DNA of 64,000 nt from Arthrinium phaeospermum (taxonomy: Eukaryota; Ascomycota; Sordariomycetes; Amphisphaeriales; Apiosporaceae). Location of the stretch: positions 2,046,001-2,110,000 of the forward strand of contig QYRS01000010.1 of NCBI GenBank assembly GCA_006503535.1. Reading direction: 5' to 3'. The translations under genes were made by a program, and so were the position numbers. Positions 56,712-64,000 of the stretch are shown here, in pieces (positions within the stretch are counted from its first letter, which is position 1; each line of letters begins with the position of its first letter). The notes beneath the pieces are model-generated. The model was not told where the DNA came from, ran no database searches, and was given only the letters and a program-made list of their open reading frames with translations.

Positions 56712-58067
56712 TCAGCTCCTGGACCGACAAACCTCCAGCAGGTTGTCGAAGGATTTTTGGTCCTCCTCGAGGTGGTCTTTGTGGAAGTTGGGAACCTCTT
56801 CCGGCCAATATATGGACCCCTGCTTGTCGGCCTCGGGCCAATGCGTGGGGAGGATGCCGTTGTCGAACACGACGTAGCGCTCCGGGAACATGCTGGACCG
56901 CATGCTGTGACGGCTCTCCACGCTGTACTCTCGCTCTTGGCCCCCGTCCCATGTGGGGCGCGGGTAGTCGAACGCGAACGCCTGCAGATTCGGCAGCCTG
57001 GCGGCCAGCGCGTCAAACAGGACGCTCCAGCGTTGGTCGTAGCCATAAGCGACACACCATTCTCCATCGTCATCCTTCAGCAGCTTCCAGTCTCGCGTGC
57101 TGGTGTTCCACTCTTCCATGTTCTCCCGAGCGATACGGATCCGGCGCAAGACCATGCACCTGTGCATGACGAGCTTCTTGAGGGACTTGATGGACATCAC
57201 CCAGTCCAGCTGGTCGTCGTATGCAATCGTATAGTAGCCGAGCGAAAGTGTCTCCAGTTTCGGGAAAGAGATGGCCGACAGTTCAAAATAGCCCGGAAAT
57301 GGGCCCCAGTTGTCGGTTCTCGAGTACAACGACAGCTCCCGGAGGTTGGCAGCGATGGGAGACAGCCAGGCGGAACAGAGATGTTTGGGGAACGTTCTCA
57401 GCTCGATCTTGGTGTAGTCGTGGTCCGGACCATGCTCGTTGGACTCCTGGACCATCTGGATATGCAGCTCATCGAGCTGGCCCATGACGTCGCCGAACAG
57501 CTCGCTTTCCGTGAACTCGGGGATGGGTTGATTTTGCAGATTGACCAGGGTCAAGTTGTGCAGCCTGGAGCTGCCGGCATCCTGTCGGGCTTTGATGGCC
57601 TTGAAGATAAGCTGCAGTCGTTCCACTCGGACCTCGACCGGTTCCATAACGTCGTCCCAGTAATTGTTCTCTCCGTTGCCAAGGCATTGGGCGCTGAAGC
57701 CCACCAGCAGCGAGTCCAGATTGGGGAACTTGGCAAGTGCAGACACGGCTTGCTGGAAACTCTCCTCGACCTCCTCCTCCACATCTTGTTCCGCGTAGCG
57801 ATCGTCGTCAGTGATATCTTCTACCGTATGGATCACGGCACGGCGGGCCAGTTGGGCAAGGGGTGCGTTGCCGGCGAAAGCGTTCCAATGATTGACTGCG
57901 TCCTCCGTTGGGCGGATGAAGGCCTCCCTGAACAGCTCGCGGACGGCTTGGTTGTTCAGATCCCTGCTTGCGAGGCGAATGTTCTTGATATCATTGATGT
58001 CGCTTGCATGGCTGATGATGTTGGCGACGATCTCGGGAGCGAGGTCCCCGAATGTGGTAGGTGCCAT
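56712..58067 (-). CDS. F-box domain protein
   Basis: Single exon of 451 residues from MAPTTFGDLAPEIVANI. The F-box motif is residues about 5-45 (FGDLAPEIVANIISHASDI, DIKNIRLASRDLNNQAV). The rest shows LRR-like leucine spacing (LDELHIQMVQ, NLRELSLYSR, KLETLSLGYYTI, SLKKLVMHRCMVLRR). The family acts as substrate adaptor of SCF ubiquitin ligases. The long plus-strand frame over it (56628-58085) is the antisense shadow. The F-box is clearer here than in the neighbouring gene. Confidence 0.85.
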   Translation of the reverse strand: MAPTTFGDLAPEIVANIISHASDINDIKNIRLASRDLNNQAVRELFREAFIRPTEDAVNHWNAFAGNAPLAQLARRAVIHTVEDITDDDRYAEQDVEEEVEESFQQAVSALAKFPNLDSLLVGFSAQCLGNGENNYWDDVMEPVEVRVERLQLIFKAIKARQDAGSSRLHNLTLVNLQNQPIPEFTESELFGDVMGQLDELHIQMVQESNEHGPDHDYTKIELRTFPKHLCSAWLSPIAANLRELSLYSRTDNWGPFPGYFELSAISFPKLETLSLGYYTIAYDDQLDWVMSIKSLKKLVMHRCMVLRRIRIARENMEEWNTSTRDWKLLKDDDGEWCVAYGYDQRWSVLFDALAARLPNLQAFAFDYPRPTWDGGQEREYSVESRHSMRSSMFPERYVVFDNGILPTHWPEADKQGSIYWPEEVPNFHKDHLEEDQKSFDNLLEVCRSRS

Positions 58068-59009
58068 TGTGGAGGGACAGGCTGAGTACGGGATGAGATG
58101 GTGTGCACTGCCTGTGATAGGGAAGTAGATGCTGGGAATGAATCAAGACAAACAACTCGGAGGATTTGTGTGGCTTTTTATTAGACAGGAAGGATGGACT
58201 GTGAGGTGCTGTGTAGTTGAAAACTAGTGCAATGCTGCCTGCGCCGGGCCCTGCCTAAAGCTGCTAGCAAGAGGACCCACCAAGATCGAGGATGCCTAGT
58301 GTCACACCAGCACCTTCCAGCATATTGATGTAAATCAGTATGGCAAAAGTTAAGGTTGTGTTCCACAAAATATCTGGTGGGCAGCAGCTGTAGTACATAC
58401 GACTACATCTCTAACAGGTACCTCGTAATTACCTCATCAGATTAGGTAGGTAGGTACAGTCTAAGATCCCGGCAACCTACCGTGGGCAACAAGCTTGGTG
58501 ATAGCCTCACTCCCATGGCAAGCCACCCAAATTACGTCAATCAAATACATGCGTTGTGATTCCCATCCATCAAGGAGGGCTACAGGGCAATGATACAAGT
58601 GAGAAGACTACAGGATTACAAGATGATGTTTAAACTACGGCTACGAGGAAATGTACAAGGTGAGACATGGCACTTTACACAGTAGCAATCACAATCACAA
58701 TCACAATCAAGAAGGTTGGCAAGAGAGCAGGTGAAGAGGGAAGAAGGATTTCATTCAAAAGTATAAAAAAAGAAAAAAAAAGTTGAGTATCAAGCGCTGT
58801 TGTGAGAGAAGCAACGCTGATGTTTGTTTGTGAACTGGTTTGAGCCTTGGCTCCTCCATTGACGAGTGTAGTGTTTTGTCGCTGGAGGAGATTTGTCCAA
58901 GGTCAAAAGTCGAATTCGCTGTCTGAGTGGCGAGAAACTGGATTGAAAGACTTGTAGTGCTGTCTTGTCGACTTGGCATCGAAGCCCTCTTTGTCTGGAA
59001 ACTGGAGGT
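58068..59009. other. Intergenic, includes a short hexanucleotide repeat
   Basis: No gene supported. Simple (CAATCA)n DNA occurs at 58686-58709, and A-rich DNA around 58760. Confidence 0.4.
58686..58709. repeat. (CAATCA)n hexanucleotide repeat
   Basis: About four tandem copies of CAATCA in non-coding DNA. Confidence 0.85.
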
Positions 59010-59068
59010 TGAGAACCCCGTCCCTGACTGCCCCCGCGATACGCAGGTTGGCCAGTACACGAGGAACT

Positions 59069-59105
<37 letters not shown>

Positions 59106-59445
59106 TTGTTTGAGAACCCCATCGCCGACTGCCCCCGCGATACGCAGGTTTGTACGGTACATGAGGACTCGAGAGAAGCACCCACACACACACGTGAGTT
59201 GAGAACTTCGTCGCCGACTGCCCCCGCGATACGCAGGTTTGTACAGTACACGAAGAACTCGAGAGAGAGAGAGAGAAAGGAGTTTTTGGAGAACCCGTCG
59301 CCAACTGCCCCCGCGATACGCAGGTTTGAAGGAACACGGAGAACTCGGAAGAGAGAGAGAGAAGAAGAAGTAGAGGTGGGCGGAAATCTGTGAACACTTC
59401 TCGTCGCCGACTGCCCCCGCAATACGCAGGTTTGTACGGTACACG
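59010..59445. repeat. Minisatellite of five irregular units with GA expansions
   Basis: Five units share the core gactgcccccgcgatacg (positions 59026, 59127, 59216, 59303, 59409; the fourth starts aact and the fifth has one a/g change). The spacing is 101, 89, 87 and 106 bp. Each core is followed by a gtacagtacacgaggaac-like segment and, in most units, a (GA)n run of different length. The minus-strand open frames (KPAYRGGS-type repeats) shift between units, so this is not supported as coding. No CRISPR logic applies in a fungal genome. Confidence 0.9.
59071..59102. repeat. (GA)n microsatellite inside the minisatellite
   Basis: A 32-bp GA tract within unit 1 of the array. Confidence 0.95.
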
Positions 59446-59630
59446 TGGATTTCGCTCCTGGGAAGTCTCGAAATATCTTATGCATCCGCTATCGTATCAA
59501 CGGAATACATCTTGGTCGCCATCGGTGTGTTTTATGTAACGTCTAGTCGATGGGTGTATTATGGGATGGAGATCCTTTTTCAATTGGGAAACCAGAGCCC
59601 TTTTCACCAAAGACTGCCATGATGATTTGA

Positions 59631-59679
59631 AAGCTCGCCCCGTGACTGCGACTTTCTGAAGAGCCAGGATTGTGCTAAC
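59631..59679. repeat. 49-bp direct repeat, copy A
   Basis: Starts aagctcgccccgtgactg. It matches 59718-59766 at 44 of 49 positions; four of the five mismatches are transitions. The spacing of the two copies is 87 bp. Confidence 0.9.
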
Positions 59680-59717
59680 AAATCCTCATCACCTTCGACC
59701 TACACCGACCTTTATGG

Positions 59718-59766
59718 AAGCTCGCCTCGTAACTGCGACTTTCTGAAGAGCCAGAATTGAGCCAAC
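59718..59766. repeat. 49-bp direct repeat, copy B
   Basis: Starts aagctcgcctcgtaactg. Partner of 59631-59679. Confidence 0.9.
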
Positions 59767-59962
59767 CATAAAGGGACGACATAGGCAAAAGGGTCTGAGT
59801 TCATGACCTGGGTCGACGTAAGGTCCCAGAGGTTTTTTTTGTTGATGATCATCCAAGGTTTTTCGATATTCCAAGAGTTCCCGCGTCTGATGCGCCAGCG
59901 TATATTTGCATTTCAACGGATCAGAACAGAGCATTGTGGTTAAGGTTGTTCGAAGTGACACA

Positions 59963-59998
59963 GGAGAGAGAGAGAGAGAGAGAGTAGGTAGAGGTTGT

Positions 59999-60031
<33 letters not shown>

Positions 60032-60066
60032 TGTGTGTGTGAGAGTGTGTGAGAGTGTGTGAGAGA
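59963..60066. repeat. Compound (GA)n/(GT)n microsatellite
   Basis: About 100 bp of alternating GA and GT runs. The short frames over it encode only simple Ser/His/Leu/Thr repeats and are not genes. Confidence 0.95.
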
Positions 60067-60401
60067 TTCCAGTTCCAGAAAAGAGGGTCCGATACCAAGT
60101 CGAGTCCACGTTGACGTTGAATCGACTGAAGTTGAACCCAAGTTCGTGTGTAGTTGTTTGGTGAGTTTAGAGTCATCCCAGGACGAAGCAGTGGATGATA
60201 AACGAAGCAGCGCTGAATAGACGAAATCAAACAAAACTATACTGATGAAAGCTCGCTGATTGTTGTCTCGCTGGGTCGAAAATCATGGTTGTCCACTTGA
60301 GGTGTAGAAAAAACCAAAAAACATAAAAACCTCCCAGTAGATTGTTGGGAGGAAAAAAAAATGTTGGAAAAACACCTGTGACAAGCAAGAGACCGGAGCG
60401 T
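60067..60401. other. 3' flank of the NPFL-repeat gene
   Basis: Non-coding spacer, with an A-rich run at 60350-60362. Nothing else supported. Confidence 0.4.
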
Positions 60402-61103
60402 TCACTGACGCTGGCTACGGTTCTTGTTGCCGTTGTTGGATCGTCGACGCGAGGAGTTGTTGTTGTTTCCTCCACGTCGAGTCTCCGAGTTGGAGTTGTC
60501 GTTGTTTTGACGACGACCTCCAGTAGGCTTGGTAACCTTATAGTTGCCAAGGCAGCCAGCATCACTTCCCTTGTGTTTGTGGGAAGTGTTGTTGGAACCA
60601 CCCTTGTTAGATTTGGTGGCATTGCCGCGGCCCTTGCTCTGACGCTGGTTGTTGCGTTTGTTGTTGCGAGCAGGTCGGGCTTTGGCTTGGTCATTGATGG
60701 ACCATTCGTCAATATCCATTTCCACTGGCAGGCTAGAAGCTGCGGGCTGGGAAAGAAAAGGATTGACGGGTGTCGACACAGCAGGGGCATCCAAGAAAGG
60801 ATTGACCTTAGCAGTGACGACAGGTTTGATAGGTTGGGACGCTGCCGCGGCACCCAAGAATGGATTGACCTTGGCAGGGATGATGGGAACGTCGTATGTA
60901 GAAGTCAGTTCCCAGTCCATTGCATCCGAAGAGCGACTGGCGACTTGCTCCTCGCGGAGCTCATCGAAAGCATCCTGAGAATCAGCGATGCTCATACCGG
61001 TCAACTCTTTGTTGAGGAAGGGGACACAACGGTCCGCAGCCCCGACGGCAACTCCTTGGAGACCCATAGAAATGGACTCGATGTTTGCTGAGGAGAAAGC
61101 CAT
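60402..61103 (-). CDS. Disordered protein with NPFL repeats and Asn/Arg/Gly-rich tail
   Basis: Single exon of 233 residues from MAFSSANIESISMGLQG. The N-terminal 65 residues look helical (NKELTGMSIADSQDAFDELR). Then come three NPFL motifs in related segments (AKVNPFLGAAAASQP, AKVNPFLDAPAVSTP, VNPFLSQPAASS), followed by VEMDIDEWSI. The C-terminal half is basic and low complexity: RNNKRNNQRQSKGRGN, SNKGGSNN, RRGGNNNNSSRRR. NPF motifs are known ligands of EH domains (endocytosis), while the Arg/Gly/Asn-rich tail suggests RNA or nucleic-acid binding. Either is an inference from composition. The 5' leader contains a near-perfect 85-bp tandem duplication. I do not recognise the family. Confidence 0.7.
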   Translation of the reverse strand: MAFSSANIESISMGLQGVAVGAADRCVPFLNKELTGMSIADSQDAFDELREEQVASRSSDAMDWELTSTYDVPIIPAKVNPFLGAAAASQPIKPVVTAKVNPFLDAPAVSTPVNPFLSQPAASSLPVEMDIDEWSINDQAKARPARNNKRNNQRQSKGRGNATKSNKGGSNNTSHKHKGSDAGCLGNYKVTKPTGGRRQNNDNSNSETRRGGNNNNSSRRRSNNGNKNRSQRQ

Positions 61104-61210
61104 GTTGTTTGTAGATGATTGATGTAGAGAGTATCAATTGAAGACTGAAAGACTATACTTGCAAGACCGAAAGGTGATGAAGTATGAGTGGTTGATCTGA
61201 CAGCCGAAGA

Positions 61211-61380
61211 GTAGAGTGTGAAGAGTAGTGTCAAAAGACTTGAGTGTTTGAAGTTGAGTATAGGCTTGAGGATCAAGAGTATCAATAGCTTCAGAGTAGA
61301 GTGTGAAGAGTAGTGTCAAAAGACTTGAGTGTTTGAAGTTGAGTATAGACTTGAGGATCAAGAGTATCAATAGCTTCAGA
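61211..61380. repeat. 85-bp tandem duplication in the 5' flank of the NPFL-repeat gene
   Basis: Two adjacent 85-bp copies (61211-61295 and 61296-61380) that appear to differ at one position (61263 G, 61348 A). A fragment of a third copy follows at 61381. Confidence 0.92.
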
Positions 61381-64000
61381 GTAGAAGGGATAATTTCAAG
61401 AGAAGAAATCGAATTATTTGCTGGGGGGAAGGGGGCCTTTTATACCCCCAGGAAAATAAGGTTTTTCTCCCATCTCGGGCTGGGTTATCTCGAGAAAAGT
61501 ATTTACTTTGGACTGTTTCTGGTACAGATTTGTATTATGAGTCGAAGGGGGGCCCGATATTGATTGTTCCTGTCAAAAAGGGCCCGAAGAGTGGTTGACT
61601 GAAAGCTTGTTGATCAAATGATCAAAGCACGGCTCCCCTGTGAGGCAGCAGCAATCTATACTCCTAGAATAACTTGGTACTGCAGCAGGAAATTGAAGAT
61701 ATGATCAGGTTGAAGGGATTGTTCTTCGTTTGCCTTGGACAAACTGACTCATCCTCGAGATCCAAAAATGAGAGGATGATAGGGGTAATTGGAGAACAGC
61801 ATGGCGGTTTGAACACGAACTTGGTCCAATGGAGGACCTGTTTTTTTGAGAGCATGACTGAATATATCCTCCAGTCTCCTGGGCATAAGCGCAACATCTA
61901 TTGGTCAAGATTATTATCAAAGGATTCGAGGCCGTATAGAGGATGCCATACTCAATCCTGAATCAAATATGCCACCGGGCCATATACGACATCAACAACA
62001 ACGTTGGTATTTTTGGCCGGCTCAGCTTTGGCTCACAGCTCAAAAGGTGCCAAGACCGTGGAGTCGGGTCAGGGGGAAAGTTTAATATCTGAGCAAGTTA
62101 ATGTTGGCCCGAAGCTGGACGGATAGCCAGCTGCTCAAACGGTGAGCCCGTATGCCTTTACCACGCAATACCGTTATCTTCCAATATGGTCCCTCTGTTT
62201 GTTTGCCTCATGGTTGTATAGGCTGTCCCTATCCCTATCAGAAGATCGTATATGGTGACAAGCCGAGGTGAGAAAAACACTTGGTTATTTCCCAGCAGGT
62301 ATAGAGGCTGGCGGCTCTGTTCCATCGGCTGGCGTACCTCTGCGTGTTTTCTGATACACAATTTCGACTTGGCTACTCGTCCGTTTGTTGCTACCTCCAG
62401 CAGAGCAAGCTTTTTCGAAGAGTGGCCCGATAGTGAGAGAATGAGTCAGTTTGATTATTCCCAGCCCCCTTCAAAAGAAAATACGAGCATAGGGTGCCTC
62501 CAGAAAACTTTGATGTATGGCCCTTATCTAGAGTTTGCAATGCGGAAGAAGTCGACCAAATATTCCAACAAAAGGTGAAAAGTCTGGTACGAGGCAGCAG
62601 CGTAAGGCAGTAGCCATGGTGTCTCGGGGTGCAGAGGGAGAATGTCACGGCTCGAAGAATGCGTCTGCGTTTTGCACGGTGTAGGGTCGGCCGTAAATTA
62701 CTGTCAGCCGTGACTGGCTGTGTGGCTCCAGAGACTGGGGTGGTTGGCTGGCGAATCGCCATTTCAATTTGTTGTTCTGTTACTCGAGCGTCTCCTGCTA
62801 GAGCTGTTTACTCGCATACAGTTCAGGGTCGGGTGGTTCCGGGCCTTGGTTGCAGGGAGGATCAGGGGATTCCATTGCCAATCTGTATCGCGTGCAAGGT
62901 TGGCCAGAAAGAGCCGTCAGAATACGGATGTCGTCGTGGGCGTTCGTCGATGATGCTGGGAGCCACCAGCCCACCTGGTGTCAACATTGCCGTCGCTGTG
63001 TCTTGGCTTGCAAAAGTGGCTGCAGAAGTCATGGTTACTTCCCGGAAACAGGGATCGGTGCCATTGGTCGACCCCGCACTATGCCGCCGAGATGGATGCA
63101 TGCGTGTACAGCGCATGTGGGTGTGACGGGAAGCAGACGAGATTCCGAGAAACGGGCGAATAGCAGGCCCCTGCCAGAAGCCATGTGCGGCGTTGGCAGC
63201 CGTGCGATACGGTTATATCGCCGTAGTACCATCAAGGGAAGTCTAACCGGGGCCATGATTGACAGGGACTTCTCTAGGCATTCGGCTCGAGGCGGGAGGC
63301 TTTCCGATGGCGGGTGGTGGCCGAGCTATATCTTAGCTAGTCGCGTGGCTGCAGGGCTTCGGGGTGCCATGTGTCTCGTCTCAAGTGCTTGTTTTGCCCT
63401 TGCCAGGATTCATTGATCTCATGTTGTCAGGCGGCGCTATTTCGTCTCGTCCAAGGCTAAGGGCTTGGGGGCCTGCGTAAGTCGATTGTGGGGAACGTTG
63501 GAGGCAGGGGGGGCCTGGAACCGTTGTCATCTCATCGAGTCAAGGCCGCATACATAGATCCGAGCCGCTGTCAACTGGTTTTTCCCCGCTAGACTCTCAT
63601 CTGAATCAACGGTGCCCCATTACTTGTAGTCTCACGCAACGGATCTCGTCGTTAGGCTGGAAACGCCAACCAACTGGAAGGCCAGCCTGCCCGCACACCA
63701 GAGCAAGGCGTGCACTTAGATGGAGTCTAGCAAATAGGCAAAGTACGCATCTACACTAGGGCCGGATGGCCACGCAAGCAACCCCCGTATATGCTGTTTT
63801 CAATTGATTAAATCCCTATTTGCTCATGTTGTACAGCTTGCTCTGACAGCCGAATTGACTTTTGCTGATCTTTTAAGCGAGTACTGCTCGGCATCAGCCT
63901 CAGGGTTGTACTGTAGCGGGGAGCTCTCAAAGTGCCCCGCGTGAATTATTAGTGTGTGTTCTTGGGGGGTTCGTTCTAGTGCTCCGGCGCCCCAGCCAAC
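61381..64000. other. Right edge, no supportable gene
   Basis: 2.6 kb with frames up to 188 codons on the plus strand (62850-63416), all without recognisable content or consistent codon use. Composition is normal. No repeats or tRNA were recognised. Confidence 0.45.

Noticed and set aside
56628..58085. 485-codon plus-strand open frame
   Set aside because: It is the antisense shadow of the F-box gene at 56712-58067, which has the recognisable domain and a proper start.
59010..59445. CRISPR-like regular array
   Set aside because: Fungal nuclear DNA, irregular spacing (87-106 bp) and low-complexity GA spacers; this is a minisatellite.
58755..59485. Minus-strand frames with repeated KPAYRGGS segments
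   Set aside because: The frame shifts between minisatellite units and no start or domain supports a gene.
59689..60234. Minus-strand frame with SHTHTLS-type repeats
   Set aside because: It is the translation of a GA/GT microsatellite, not a protein family.

Overview
The window looks like nuclear DNA of a filamentous ascomycete (Pezizomycotina, probably Sordariomycetes). Genes are compact and well spaced. Introns are short (about 50-120 nt) with GT..AG ends and CTNAC-like branch sites. The protein families are typical of the group: HET domain, Zn2Cys6 regulator, 14-TM MFS exporter, 3CxxC zinc finger, secreted GMC oxidoreductase and proteinase K-like protease. One AT-rich block looks like repeat-induced point mutation (RIP). 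There are no bacterial-type operons. I rebuilt exons by hand from splice sites and reading-frame continuity; where phases close exactly I say so.

Layout. 1-9 kb: a small lysine-rich protein, two unknown proteins, a seven-TM fungal membrane protein, and a PuuE-type allantoinase/polysaccharide deacetylase whose frame is broken by one extra base. 9.7-18.5 kb: a secreted cellobiose-dehydrogenase-like GMC oxidoreductase (8 exons), an Ap4A phosphorylase/HIT-like protein, and a 1066-residue secreted Ser/Thr-rich protein. 18.8-27.1 kb: Zn2Cys6 regulator, MFS exporter, Baeyer-Villiger-type monooxygenase and SnoaL-like protein, which look like the accessory part of a metabolite or detoxification cluster with no core synthase in view. 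27.3-33.4 kb: a GrpB-like protein, a SET-domain methyltransferase, a relic resembling an N-terminal protein methyltransferase, and a HET-domain protein.

35.2-46.7 kb is the most unusual part. It holds three divergent XPG/GEN1 (Yen1)-type structure-specific nuclease paralogues on one strand. The rightmost keeps all seven acidic active-site residues and carries two AT-hooks. The other two have lost several of those residues in different ways and look like pseudoenzymes. Between the two degenerate copies lies a 1861-bp AT-rich element with 31-bp terminal inverted repeats and flanking TA, which reads as a RIP-mutated Tc1/mariner (Fot1/Pot2-size) transposon. A 3CxxC zinc-finger gene sits between copies two and three.

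47.6-64 kb: a ZIP zinc transporter, a gene-poor 4-kb stretch, a secreted subtilisin-like protease, two F-box/LRR-like proteins, and a repeat-rich region (minisatellite, GA/GT tracts, duplicated blocks) around a gene for a disordered NPFL-repeat, Asn/Arg-rich protein. The last 2.6 kb shows no supportable gene.
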